Shown: positions 1 to 8,108, numbered from the stretch's first letter. The stretch: DNA of 64,000 bases from Aminobacter aganoensis (GCF_014206975.1 NZ_JACHOU010000015.1:59938-123937); one strand, 5' to 3'. The notes: a model not told the origin generated them from the letters alone. Numbers and translations: made by a program.

Positions 1-1505
1 TCGATGCGGTAATAGTCGCGCGTCGGCGCGTCCGCCTCCTCGCGCCACCATTCGGGCGCGATGCGCTCGGGTCCTTCGGCACGGGCGACTCGATGCAGGG
101 CCCGGCGCCAGCGGAAATGGAGCGGCGGCCCGTCCGGCACCTCGGTCGCCGGAACGTCGATGGGCTCGGGCTGCCGGAACAGGCGGACGGGCCGTTCGGC
201 CGGGCGCCTGCCCGCCGGCGCCGCTGCCCGGGCTGGGCCGGCCATGCTCCTGCGCGCCTCCTCCCGGGCATAGGGCAATGCGGGGGCGGCACGTTCCGGC
301 AGGTGGCTTTCGGCGGTGGCAGGTTCGAGCATGGCGGCTTCGCCGAGCCGGGCCGTGACGCGATCTGCAAAAATCGCGAATTCTTCGCCATCGTCGTCGA
401 TTTCGCCGGCGAGATCGGCCTGCCGTGCATCGAACGCGGCCGTCGACAGGGCCGAAAGGCGCACGAGATCGAAGCCGAAGCCGGCATCCATGGTCTCGCC
501 GAGCGTCGCCAGCCGCTCATGGAACAGCCTGCGCACCAGCGTCGGCTCGCGGATCGGGCGCGACGCCCCGACCGTGATGCGGCTGACCGCGCCGTCGACC
601 CTGAAAAGCAAAAGTTCAAGCGCCCGCGCACCCTCTTCCCGGCGTTCGAGGTCGACCTTGAGCGTGGCGGCGAGCAGGCCGATCAACCGCTCGATGTCGT
701 CGAGAAGCGACAGCGGATCGGCGAAGTGGCGTTCGACCGAAAGCGGGGCGACCGGCAGGCGCGGCGAGATCGCCTCCTCGAGCCGGCCAAGCGCCTGGTC
801 GAGACGTTCGATGAGTTCGGCCCCAAAGCGGCGGACGAGCGGGGCGCGCGGCCCGTCCATGATCGCACCGACGGTGCGCAGCCCGACGCTTTCGAGGCCG
901 GTCTTCGTCCTGGCATCGATCCTCAGCGCCGAGAGTGGCAGGCGGGCAAGGAAATTGCGCTCGCCACCCGCAGCGATGATGTGGCCGGCGGCGAAACGTG
1001 CTGCCGCCCACGCCGCGCCCGGCGTCGAGGCGAGGCCGGCGCGGACGTCGAAACCCTGGTGGAAGAAGCGGGCCATCAGATCAGCGAGCAGGGCCTTTTC
1101 ACCGCCGAAGAGATGGGCGCAGCCGGTGATGTCGAGGAACAGGCCGTTGTCGCCGTCGAGCGCGACCAGCGGCGTGTAGCGGTCGCACCAGTCGGCAAGG
1201 CTTTCGAGCAGCCGGCGGTCGGCTTCGGGATCGGCCTCGACGACGTCGATCGACGGGTGCATGGCGCGCGCCTCGGCGATGCCCATTCCCGGCCTCAGCC
1301 GGAGTGCTTCAGCCTGTGCGTCGAGGGCGGCGATGCGCTGGGTGTTGTTCTCGCGGTGGCTGACCACCAGGGGCTGGCTCGGCCGCGGGCCTGAACGCCA
1401 CGACCGTCCCAGCCGCCGCCTGAGGATCCGCTCGGCCGCGAGATGCGGAAACCACAGCGACACGATCCTCTGGGCTGTGTCTTCTTTCTTCGAGGGTGCG
1501 TGCAT
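1..1505 (-). CDS. imuB: ImuB, Y-family DNA polymerase-like protein (3' end cut by window edge)
   Basis: ImuB is a catalytically dead Y-family polymerase relative that works with ImuA and DnaE2 in SOS-induced mutagenic translesion synthesis. The reading frame is open to the window edge, so the C-terminus is missing. Visible landmarks are the N-terminal block IVSLWFPHLAAERILRRR, the segment GLFLDITGCAHLFGGE that replaces the catalytic SIDE motif of active Y polymerases, and near the edge PEWWREE and RDYYR, typical of the ImuB C-terminus. I chose ATG at 1505 (MHAPSKKEDTAQ, GGAA upstream); GTG at 1463 is an alternative. The start lies inside imuA, so the two frames overlap by up to 197 nt. DnaE2 would be expected beyond the left edge. 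Confidence 0.9.
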   Translation of the reverse strand, partial: MHAPSKKEDTAQRIVSLWFPHLAAERILRRRLGRSWRSGPRPSQPLVVSHRENNTQRIAALDAQAEALRLRPGMGIAEARAMHPSIDVVEADPEADRRLLESLADWCDRYTPLVALDGDNGLFLDITGCAHLFGGEKALLADLMARFFHQGFDVRAGLASTPGAAWAAARFAAGHIIAAGGERNFLARLPLSALRIDARTKTGLESVGLRTVGAIMDGPRAPLVRRFGAELIERLDQALGRLEEAISPRLPVAPLSVERHFADPLSLLDDIERLIGLLAATLKVDLERREEGARALELLLFRVDGAVSRITVGASRPIREPTLVRRLFHERLATLGETMDAGFGFDLVRLSALSTAAFDARQADLAGEIDDDGEEFAIFADRVTARLGEAAMLEPATAESHLPERAAPALPYAREEARRSMAGPARAAAPAGRRPAERPVRLFRQPEPIDVPATEVPDGPPLHFRWRRALHRVARAEGPERIAPEWWREEADAPTRDYYRI

Positions 1506-2301
1506 CGGGGTTCCATTCCAGAATGAACTTGCCGGGAAGTGCCGTGCGGCTCTTGCCGATCTCGACCGAAATGGCGGGCGGGCCGATGGAACCTGAGAGC
1601 GGGCCGGCGAGCGTATGACGAAGCGATGCCGGGGCTGGCGCCGCGACGAGCCGGACCGGGGCGGCGGTGGGCTCCGGCTCGGCCGACTGGCGCAGCAGGA
1701 AGACGGGGCGGCCGCTGTCCTGCGCGCGCCGGTGCAGGCGGCGCGTCGCCGTGAGGTCGACGTTGCGCGGATTGCCGCGCAGCTCGACGACGATGGCCGC
1801 GATCTCCTCGATACGCGCGGCCTCCTCGGCGATCCACAGCACATCGGCCGGTTTTGGCGCCTCGGCGAACAGCAGGCTTGCAGCCGGGATACCGAAGAAC
1901 CGGTCCAGCCCCGGCGCATAGGGAAGTCCTGCCTCGCGGAAGATCTCGGCGGTGCCGACCCACAGGAGCAGATCCTGCGGCCGCGACCGCTCCTTGAGCA
2001 TGCGGCTGACGAGACAGAGCGCCAGCCCCGCAGCCGCACCGGCGTTGCGGGTCTCGGTTCCGTGGATCTCGGTCAGGGCAGCTTTCGGCAACCCGCCACC
2101 GAGGGCCTCGTCGAGGCCCTCGACGCCGGTTGGCAAGAAGACGTCGCGCGCCGAGGCAATGCCGTTGCGGCGAACCAGCACGCCGGCCGGCGGCCGGTTG
2201 TCGGACGGCGACGCCAGCAGCTCGGGCAGCGTGCCCTCGATCTTCGCTATCTTCTGGCGCAGGGCAAAAACGACGCCCCGCGCCACGGCGCTGGTCGCCA
2301 T
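1309..2301 (-). CDS. imuA: ImuA, RecA-like SOS mutagenesis protein
   Basis: ImuA is a RecA/SulA-related protein of the imuA-imuB-dnaE2 mutasome; it lacks a good Walker A motif. The start MATSAVARG at 2301 follows the LexA box and gives 330 aa. The core LPTGVEGLDEALGGGLP and the VELRGNPRNVDLTATRRL region are characteristic. The last 65 or so residues are Pro/Ala/Arg-rich and lie entirely within the overlap with imuB, so the functional protein may be the first 265 residues, nearer to what I recall of the family length. It is the first gene of the operon and is preceded by the GTTC-N7-GTTC site. Confidence 0.88.
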   Translation of the reverse strand: MATSAVARGVVFALRQKIAKIEGTLPELLASPSDNRPPAGVLVRRNGIASARDVFLPTGVEGLDEALGGGLPKAALTEIHGTETRNAGAAAGLALCLVSRMLKERSRPQDLLLWVGTAEIFREAGLPYAPGLDRFFGIPAASLLFAEAPKPADVLWIAEEAARIEEIAAIVVELRGNPRNVDLTATRRLHRRAQDSGRPVFLLRQSAEPEPTAAPVRLVAAPAPASLRHTLAGPLSGSIGPPAISVEIGKSRTALPGKFILEWNPDARTLEERRHSPEDRVAVVSASRGRADPQAAAGTVVAFRPAAEPAPGGQPPREQHPAHRRPRRTG

Positions 2302-2323
2302 GTCGATATGCCTCCGGTTAATT

Positions 2324-2338
2324 GTTCCTGTTATGTTC
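2324..2338 (-). promoter_or_regulatory. LexA (SOS) box of imuA
   Basis: A perfect direct repeat GTTC-N7-GTTC lies 23 nt upstream of the imuA start codon. This is the known alphaproteobacterial LexA operator and fits an SOS-controlled imuAB-dnaE2 cassette. Confidence 0.85.
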
Positions 2339-2493
2339 TTATAGATTCCAGAGGCGCCAGGGAGAGTCAAGCCGATTCGCGGGGAATTTATTCCTCTCCT
2401 TGGGGAACCGCGCTCACCGCTTATTTATCGCCCGGGCGGCAAAGGCCTCGTAAGCGTGGCGGCAAAAGCTATATGCCCCCAAAAGGACAAATA

Positions 2494-2916
2494 ATGGCCC
2501 GCATCTACAAGACCCGCGCCTGGCATGACCAGCTTTCGCCCTCGATCGAGGAAATGGAGCTGCTGGCGCTCGAAGCCTATGCCCATTTGCCGGAGGAGTT
2601 TCGCCAGCTGACCGGCGAGGTCGTCATCCAGCTGGCCGAATTCCCCACCGACGAGATCATGGACGACCTGTCGCTGGAAACGCCGTTCGACCTGCTCGGC
2701 CTGTTCGAGGGGCGCGGCATCGCCGAACGCTGGAACCCGCAGACCGGCGAAGGCCCCAACCGCGTGACGCTCTACCGCCGCGCCATCCTCGACTACTGGG
2801 CCGAGAACGAGGAGACGCTGGGCGACATCGTCACCCATGTGCTGATCCACGAGATCGGACACCATTTCGGCCTGTCCGACGACGACATGGAAAGGCTGGA
2901 GGAAGCCGCCGAATAG
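2494..2916 (+). CDS. metallopeptidase family protein (minimal zincin)
   Basis: A small cytosolic zincin-like protein of 140 aa, of the metallopeptidase family once called DUF1025. Near the C-terminus (about residues 121-128) it carries HEIGHHFG, the HExxH zinc motif followed by H and G; the downstream acidic stretch SDDDMERLEE is typical of the family. The start ATG at 2494 follows AAAGGAC. Substrate and physiological role are unknown for the family. It is divergent from imuA, with about 190 bp between the two start codons. No signal peptide is seen. Confidence 0.85.
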   Translation: MARIYKTRAWHDQLSPSIEEMELLALEAYAHLPEEFRQLTGEVVIQLAEFPTDEIMDDLSLETPFDLLGLFEGRGIAERWNPQTGEGPNRVTLYRRAILDYWAENEETLGDIVTHVLIHEIGHHFGLSDDDMERLEEAAE

Positions 2917-2937
2917 GCGGCGGCCACCGCCGGAAAA

Positions 2938-3147
2938 TCAGAAATCGCTGAGCTTGGTGACGCCGGCCTCGTAGTCGTGGCCTTCGACGTCCTTCACCAC
3001 GGCCTGGCCACAGCGCATGGTCTTGCTGTCGGCGTCGAAGGAATAGGTCGGCGAGCCGAACAGGTGCCAGCCCTTGTTCACCGCGGCGGTGACCTTGTGG
3101 CAGAAGGTGGCGTCGTCGGGACCGGTCAGGAAGCGGTAGAGTTTCAT
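2938..3147 (-). CDS. DUF1737 domain-containing small protein
   Basis: A 69-aa protein beginning MKLYRFLTGPDDATFCHKV, which matches the short DUF1737 family (function unknown) often annotated as a free-standing domain in alphaproteobacteria. The stretch KVTAAVNKGWHLFGSPTY is the family core. Its ATG overlaps the stop codon of the upstream CitE-like gene by 4 nt (ATGA arrangement), so the two are almost certainly co-transcribed and translationally coupled. Two Cys residues (in FCHKV and MRCGQ) are present but no metal-site pattern is clear. Confidence 0.8.
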   Translation of the reverse strand: MKLYRFLTGPDDATFCHKVTAAVNKGWHLFGSPTYSFDADSKTMRCGQAVVKDVEGHDYEAGVTKLSDF

Positions 3148-4043
3148 TTTTCGTCTCCCGTCATCTCGGCGATCATCGCCGCCCGAGCCAGCATCTTCTC
3201 GGCCTGCACCAGATGCAGCCGCTCGACCATCCTGCCACCGAGCGAGATTACACCGCGCGAGGCATTTTCGGGAAGCGCGAAGGCGCCGACGACGGCGCGC
3301 GCCTCGGCAAGCGCCTCGGCCGACGGCGAGAACGCCGCATTGGCCGGGCCTATCTGGGCCGGGTGGATGACGGTCTTGCCGGAAAAGCCCATCGCGGCAG
3401 CCTCGCCGCATTCGGCGGCAAAGGAGTCGAGGTCGCGGAAATCGTTGGAGACGCTGTCAAGCATGTCGACCCCGCCGGCGCGGGCGCACAGCACCATCTG
3501 CAACAGCCACGGCTGGAGGTAGCGGCGGTCGGGCGTGATCATCACGCCGGTATCCTTGGCGAGGTCGTTGAGCCCGGCGATCAGGCACGACAGCCGCGCG
3601 GCGGGATCGCGGCCGAGTTCGGCGATGGCCGCCAAATTGACCAGCGCCCGCGGCGTCTCGATCATCGCCCACAGTTTCAGCGTGTCGGGGGCATCGGCCT
3701 CGTCGAGCACGTCATTGGCTTCCAGCAGGTCGCGCGGCGTCTCGATCTTGGGCAGCACGACGCCGTCGGTGGCCCAGCCGCTCGCCGCCGCGAGATCGTC
3801 GGCGCCCCACGGACTCTTCAGCGAATTGATGCGCACGACATATTCGCGCGCGCGCTGCGGCCGCTCGGCGAAGAATTTGGCCAGCCTGTCGCGCGCCGCG
3901 GCTTTTTGCTCGGGCAGCACGGCATCCTCGAGGTCGAAGATGACGGTATCGCAGGCAAGCTGGGGCAGCTTGGCGATCGCCTTGTCGTTGGTGGCAGGCA
4001 CGAAAAGCACCGAACGGCGCGGGCGGGAAACAGAATGTGACAT
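3144..4043 (-). CDS. HpcH/HpaI aldolase / CitE-like CoA-ester lyase
   Basis: A 299-aa TIM-barrel protein of the citrate lyase beta / malyl-CoA lyase family, which cleaves or hydrolyses acyl-CoA hydroxy-acids using Mg2+. Landmarks are the start RRSVLFVPATNDKAIAKLP, the metal-site region VIFDLEDAVLPEQK, the CoA/substrate Arg in VVRINS, the second acidic ligand in AMIETPRAL, and the C-terminal motif SGKTVIHPAQI typical of CitE-like enzymes. The start MSHSVSRPRRS at 4043 was chosen over an upstream in-frame ATG because the upstream part is not family-like and carries the hairpin repeats. The exact substrate (malyl-, citramalyl- or methylmalyl-CoA) cannot be told. It is coupled to the DUF1737 gene. 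Confidence 0.88.
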   Translation of the reverse strand: MSHSVSRPRRSVLFVPATNDKAIAKLPQLACDTVIFDLEDAVLPEQKAAARDRLAKFFAERPQRAREYVVRINSLKSPWGADDLAAASGWATDGVVLPKIETPRDLLEANDVLDEADAPDTLKLWAMIETPRALVNLAAIAELGRDPAARLSCLIAGLNDLAKDTGVMITPDRRYLQPWLLQMVLCARAGGVDMLDSVSNDFRDLDSFAAECGEAAAMGFSGKTVIHPAQIGPANAAFSPSAEALAEARAVVGAFALPENASRGVISLGGRMVERLHLVQAEKMLARAAMIAEMTGDEK

Positions 4044-4052
4044 CTGGTCTTC

Positions 4053-4095
4053 TTGCCCGGCAATGCTGGCCCTTGCAAGGGCTTGCCCGGCAATG
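4053..4095. repeat. triple-hairpin element upstream of the CitE-like gene
   Basis: Two direct copies of TTGCCCGGCAATG (4053-4065 and 4083-4095), each nearly palindromic (TTGCC-C-GGCAA), flank a perfect 14-bp palindrome GCCCTTGCAAGGGC (4069-4082). The element sits just upstream of the CitE-like start and 45 bp from the divergent FAD gene start. It could be a REP-like relic or a 5'-leader structure. Confidence 0.6.
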
Positions 4096-4140
4096 ACGTA
4101 ACTGCTTTTGTCCTCCATCGAATCTGGACGGGAACATTCC

Positions 4141-5310
4141 ATGGCACGCTACGACGTGGTCATCATCGGCGGCGCGATCGTCGGCAGCTCGGTCGCCTAT
4201 TACCTGCGCGACGAGGGCTTTAGCGGCTCGATCGCGCTGATCGAGCGCGACCCGCAATTCGCCCATTCGGCAACGACGCTGTCCTGCGCCTCGATCCGCC
4301 AGCAGTTCTCGATCCCCGAGAACATCCGCCTGTCGCAGTTCACGCTCGGCCTGTTCCGGCGGCTGAAGGACGAGTTCGGCCCGGACGCCGACATCGGCTT
4401 CCGCGAGGGCGGCTACCTGATCCTCGCCGGCGAGAACGGCCTGCCGATCCTCGAGGCCAACCACCGGGCGCAGATGGCCGAGGGCGCCGACATCGTGCTC
4501 GAGGACGCCGGGCAGCTGGCGAAGCGCTTCCAGTGGATCTCGACCGAGGGCATTTCCGCCGGTGCCTATGGCCGCACGGGCGAAGGCTGGTTCGACGCGC
4601 ATGCCATGCTCGGCCTGTTCCGCAAGGCGCTGAAAACCAGGAACATCGACCTGATCACCGCCGAGGTGACCGGCGTCGAGCGCGAGCGCAACCGGATGGT
4701 TGCCGTCACGTTGGCCAGTGGCGAGCGGCTGGAGGCCGGCACCATCGTCAATGCCGCCGGGCCCAACGCCGGCAAGGTCTCGGCCATGGCCGGCATCGCC
4801 CTGCCGGTCGAGCCCCGCAAGCGCAACGTCTTCGTCTTCGAGGCGCGCGACAGGTTCGCCGACATGCCGCTGATGGTCGACCCGAGCGGCGTCTACGTCC
4901 GGCCCGAGGGCTCGGTCTACATCACCGGCGGGGCCGAGAGCGAGGACGGCGAGCAGGCCGCCGATCCGCAGGATTTCAACCCCGACTGGGGCCTGTTCGA
5001 AGAGGTGATCTGGCCGGCACTGGCGACACGCGTTCCGGCCTTCGAGGCGATCAAGGCGACGCAGGCCTGGGTCGGTCACTACGATTACAACGCGCTCGAC
5101 CAGAACGCCGTCATCGGTCCGCACCCCGAGGTCGAAAACTTCATCTTCGCCAACGGCTTTTCCGGCCACGGCCTGCAGCAGGCGCCGGCGGTGGGCAAGG
5201 CGCTGGCCGAACTCATCGTCCATGGCGGCTACCGCTCGATCGACTGCTCGGCCTTTGGCTACCAGCGCATCGCCGAGGGCCGCCCGTTCCGCGAGCTGAA
5301 CGTGATCTAG
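4141..5310 (+). CDS. FAD-dependent oxidoreductase, DadA/glycine-oxidase-like
   Basis: A 389-aa flavoprotein of the DAO family (D-amino-acid oxidase, sarcosine or glycine oxidase type). The N-terminus MARYDVVIIGGAIVGSSVAYY is the Rossmann dinucleotide-binding fold with GGAIVGS. Later come the FAD-domain stretch GTIVNAAGPNAGKVSAMAG and the C-terminal FANGFSGHGLQQAPAVGKAL, which closes over the flavin. No signal peptide or membrane anchor is present, so it is probably cytosolic with an unidentified amine or amino-acid substrate. It is divergent from the CitE-like gene with 97 bp between starts and is followed by palindromic repeats. Confidence 0.88.
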   Translation: MARYDVVIIGGAIVGSSVAYYLRDEGFSGSIALIERDPQFAHSATTLSCASIRQQFSIPENIRLSQFTLGLFRRLKDEFGPDADIGFREGGYLILAGENGLPILEANHRAQMAEGADIVLEDAGQLAKRFQWISTEGISAGAYGRTGEGWFDAHAMLGLFRKALKTRNIDLITAEVTGVERERNRMVAVTLASGERLEAGTIVNAAGPNAGKVSAMAGIALPVEPRKRNVFVFEARDRFADMPLMVDPSGVYVRPEGSVYITGGAESEDGEQAADPQDFNPDWGLFEEVIWPALATRVPAFEAIKATQAWVGHYDYNALDQNAVIGPHPEVENFIFANGFSGHGLQQAPAVGKALAELIVHGGYRSIDCSAFGYQRIAEGRPFRELNVI

Positions 5311-5355
5311 GGGTTTTCGCCCGAGCACCCGATCCTGCGCCTCTGTGGTTGCGCC

Positions 5356-5384
5356 CCTCATCCTGAGCCTGTCGAAGGATGAGG
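5356..5384. repeat. palindromic intergenic repeat, family A
   Basis: CTCATCCT and AGGATGAG flank GAGCCTGTCGA, giving a strong hairpin. The same unit recurs near 11592-11616 and in tandem at 18820-18861. It is always intergenic. Confidence 0.8.
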
Positions 5385-5401
5385 CGCGGCAAAACGCCGA
5401 C

Positions 5402-5521
5402 GTCCTCCCTCCCCCTTGTGGGGAGGGTAAGGGGTGGGGGTGAATTCGCCTCCGCGGCACAGAGCATGGCCGCAAGGGCTCCCCCACCCTCTATCCCTCC
5501 CCACAAGGGGGAGGGAGGACC
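5402..5521. repeat. palindromic intergenic repeat, family B, inverted pair
   Basis: Two copies of a CCTCCCTCCCCCTTGTGGGG-type unit, about 40 bp each (5403-5443 and 5479-5521), face each other. Each is a hairpin and together they form a long inverted repeat. Family B is also seen at 17777-17819 and as a pair at 55041-55190. Confidence 0.8.
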
Positions 5522-5589
5522 TAGACACCGGCGCCCACATCATTCGCGCTCGCTTCGGTCGGCCACCCTGCGACAGGCTCCTGCGCCAC

Positions 5590-5856
5590 CTAGACCTGCA
5601 CCGCCCCCATCGACAGCGCGGCGAGAAAGGTCATCATCGCCTCGACCTCGCTGGCGGCGCGGCTGGAGGGCTTGCCGGTGCAGTGGGCGCCCTCGCGGCC
5701 ATAATGATCGGCGCGGCAGCAGCCGTCCTTGCGGCAGGCGCGGCGCGAGCAGCGCAGGGCCGCGCCGTCGCGCGTGGCGGCGATGCGCACGGCAAGCCCG
5801 GCCACCTTGCGCACCGTGTATGGCAGTCGCTGGTCGATGACGCTGCGGTCGTCCAT
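5590..5856 (-). CDS. hypothetical Cys-rich small protein
   Basis: An 88-aa protein I do not recognise by name. It has a compact Cys/Arg cluster: ALRCSRRACRKDGCC, then ADHYGREGAHCTGK, four Cys within 12 residues and a later CxGK-like step, suggesting a small metal-binding or redox fold. The start MDDRSVIDQRL at 5856 was chosen; an in-frame ATG at 5874 adds MKQSRQ. The C-terminus MMTFLAALSMGAVQV is mildly hydrophobic. It is a lone gene between a repeat cluster and an empty stretch, so context gives no function. Confidence 0.55.
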   Translation of the reverse strand: MDDRSVIDQRLPYTVRKVAGLAVRIAATRDGAALRCSRRACRKDGCCRADHYGREGAHCTGKPSSRAASEVEAMMTFLAALSMGAVQV

Positions 5857-5874
5857 TTGCCTTGATTGTTTCAT

Positions 5875-6428
5875 GTGAAAACACCTTTTGCCTGAGGGGA
5901 GCGCGCACGAAATACTGCCCGGCCTGGCGCACCAGCCGGATTTTCCAAGGGAAGCCGACGCATGGGGCGCGCCTTCTTCAGTAGACTGATTGCGGCACGC
6001 CACCACGCGTCCGCCGGTGCGCTTGCCCCACCCTCGTGCCGTCGGCGCATTTTCGCGCCACGGCTGGCAGGGCCTCGGCCTGGGGGCTCATCACCCAGCA
6101 ACGCCACCGTCAGCGCCGCCGGCCAAGACACCGTCCCCCTCACCTGGCACCCGGTGCGCACCAGGTTTCCCTTGAGGGAGATGGACTGATCTTAGGCCGG
6201 GTGTCCGGAGGCGTGGAAAAAGAAGGCGAAAGTTTTTTTGAAAAGACAATGAGAACAATGTGTTGGAGGGAGAGCGGCCAAAAATTTGTCCACCACTGCC
6301 CCCCGGAAAAACAAAAACGCGACAGCGCAGGTCGCCATCGCGTTGCCGGCCCGACACGAACTCGGGCCTGTTCGAACAACAACGCCACGCTCCGGACCAT
6401 CGAACGATGATCCGGAGCGGCGGGTTGC
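5875..6428. other. 554-bp stretch without a recognisable gene
   Basis: Neither strand has a convincing ORF here. A nested hairpin, ACCTGG to CCAGGT around GCACC/GGTGC, lies at about 6142-6166. An A-rich then T-rich stretch (AAAAAGAAGG, then seven T from 6233) follows. The minus-strand sequence upstream of 6180 carries AAGGGAA and GGTGCGCACC but not the conserved core of a known riboswitch. It may hold an RNA or be decayed DNA. Confidence 0.4.
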
Positions 6429-7055
6429 CTACTTGCCCGAGGTCACCGTGTTGTAGCTGGTGATCAGGTTGCGGTAGTCCGGGATATGGTTCGAGAACAG
6501 CGTTCCCAGACCCTCGACGTCATTGCGCCAGTCGCGGTGCAGCTCACAGGCTACGCCGAACCAGGTCATCAACTGAGCGCCTGCGGCACTCATGCGATCC
6601 CAGGCCGAATGACGGGTCACTTCATTGAAGGTACCCGAAGCGTCGGTGACGACGAAGACGTCAAAGCCAGCCTCGATGGCGGAGAGAGCCGGGAATGCGA
6701 CGCAGACTTCGGTGACGACGCCGGCGATGAGCAGCTGCTTCTTGCCGGTAGCCTTCACAGCCTTGACGAACTCCTCATTGTCCCACGCGTTGATCTGGCC
6801 AGGGCGGGCAATGTAGGGCGCATCGGGGAACGCTTCCTTCAGTTCCGGCACGAGCGGGCCGTTCGGGCCGTTTTCGAAGCTGGTGGTCAGGATGGTCGGC
6901 AACTTGAAATATTTGGCGATGTCGGCCACCGCCAGAACATTGTTCTTGAACTTGTCCGGGTCGATGTCACGAACCAGCGACAGAAGGCCGGTTTGGTGGT
7001 CGACGAGAAGAACAGCAACATCATCCTTGTTGAGACGGACATAAGGCTTGGTCAT
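6429..7055 (-). CDS. ycaC: YcaC-type isochorismatase-fold cysteine hydrolase
   Basis: A 208-aa cytosolic hydrolase of the isochorismatase superfamily that matches YcaC along its whole length from memory. The nucleophile is C118 in VTEVCVAFPAL and the acid is D19 in LLVDHQTG; the basic position is at R84 in YIARPGQINAW. The C-terminus HSAWDRMSAAGAQLMTWFG is the oligomer-forming region of YcaC. The natural substrate of YcaC proteins is not established. The gene is divergent from a LysR regulator, which is its likely regulator. A purine-rich GAAAGG precedes the start. Confidence 0.9.
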   Translation of the reverse strand: MTKPYVRLNKDDVAVLLVDHQTGLLSLVRDIDPDKFKNNVLAVADIAKYFKLPTILTTSFENGPNGPLVPELKEAFPDAPYIARPGQINAWDNEEFVKAVKATGKKQLLIAGVVTEVCVAFPALSAIEAGFDVFVVTDASGTFNEVTRHSAWDRMSAAGAQLMTWFGVACELHRDWRNDVEGLGTLFSNHIPDYRNLITSYNTVTSGK

Positions 7056-7154
7056 GGACGCGTTTCCTTTCTGGAGGTCGGAAGGTCACCGGCTCGGTTC
7101 GGGCAGGCATTCCTTATGGTTTGAAGCTACTTCGACAACGAAGGAGGCGACAGA

Positions 7155-8108
7155 TTGCAAGAATCGACGCTGCGTTCTAGAAATAGAACGATGGATGACC
7201 TGAATGACCTCTATTATTTCGTGCAGGTGGTCGATCACGGCGGCTTCGCACCGGCGGGACGCGCCATCGGCCTGCAGAAATCGAAACTGAGCCGACGCAT
7301 CGCGCTTCTTGAAGACCGGTTGGGCGTCCGGCTGATCCAGCGCTCGTCGCGCCGCTTTGCCGTGACCGAGATCGGTCGCGAATATTACCGGCGCTGCCTG
7401 GCGGTTCTGGTCGAGGCCGAGGCGGCATCGGAATTCATCGCGCAGCATCGCGACGAGCCGCAGGGCGTGGTGCGGGTAAGTTGCCCGACGGCGCTGATCT
7501 CATTCCAGTTCGGCGCGCTCTTTGCCAAATTCCTCACCGCCCATCCGCGCGTGGACCTGCATCTGGAAAGCACCAACCGCCGGGTGGACGTCATCGGCGA
7601 GCGCTTCGATGTGTCCATCCGCGTCCGCTTTCCTCCGCTGGAGGTGACCGACCTGCTGATGCGAAAGCTCGATGACAGCTCGCAATACCTGGTCGCGCGG
7701 CCGGATTTCCTGCCAGGCCCCCTTGCGACGCCGGCGGAGCTGTCAGGATTGCCGAGCCTAGCCTGGCCGTCGTCTTCGCACAGCTATGAATGGCGGCTGG
7801 AAAACGGCAATGGCGAGCATGCGGCCGTTTCGCACCGTCCCCGCCTGCTCACCGACGACATGGCGGCATTGCGCGAAGCGGCGCTCGACGGCGCTGGAAT
7901 CGTGCAGCTGCCGACGATGATGATCTGGAAGGACCTCGCCGAGGGCACGCTGGTGCCCGTCCTGCCAAAATGGCGTCCCGCATCCGGCATCGTGCATGCC
8001 GTCTTTCCGTCAAGGCGCGGGCTGTTGCCCTCGGTGCGCACGCTGATCGACTTCCTGGCAAGGGAGTGTGCCGCGCAGAGGCAGACGATCGAGCAGAGCC
8101 TTGGCTGA
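7155..8108 (+). CDS. LysR-family transcriptional regulator
   Basis: A 317-aa LysR regulator: winged HTH at about residues 15-72 (FVQVVDHGGFAPAGRAIGLQ, SKLSRRIALLEDRLG) and a substrate-binding domain to the end. Two starts are possible. TTG 7155 has a textbook AAGGAGG Shine-Dalgarno 7 nt upstream; ATG 7191 (MDDLNDLYYF) gives the usual LysR N-terminus but has no ribosome site and is preceded by the inverted repeat. I report the TTG start. Being divergent from the YcaC gene with about 100 bp between starts, it probably controls that gene. The inducer is unknown. Confidence 0.9.
   Translation: MQESTLRSRNRTMDDLNDLYYFVQVVDHGGFAPAGRAIGLQKSKLSRRIALLEDRLGVRLIQRSSRRFAVTEIGREYYRRCLAVLVEAEAASEFIAQHRDEPQGVVRVSCPTALISFQFGALFAKFLTAHPRVDLHLESTNRRVDVIGERFDVSIRVRFPPLEVTDLLMRKLDDSSQYLVARPDFLPGPLATPAELSGLPSLAWPSSSHSYEWRLENGNGEHAAVSHRPRLLTDDMAALREAALDGAGIVQLPTMMIWKDLAEGTLVPVLPKWRPASGIVHAVFPSRRGLLPSVRTLIDFLARECAAQRQTIEQSLG
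7173..7190 (+). promoter_or_regulatory. inverted repeat at the LysR gene start
   Basis: CGTTCTA-GAAA-TAGAACG is a perfect 7-bp inverted repeat with a 4-nt loop. It abuts the in-frame ATG at 7191 and lies inside the coding region if translation starts at TTG 7155. It may be the regulator's operator or an RNA hairpin that affects start choice. Confidence 0.5.

Noticed and set aside
6050..6185. Cobalamin-riboswitch-like words (AAGGGAA, GGTGCGCACC) on the minus strand
   Set aside because: The conserved cobalamin box and the CCCGCAACTGT-like core are missing, and no B12-related gene follows on that strand.
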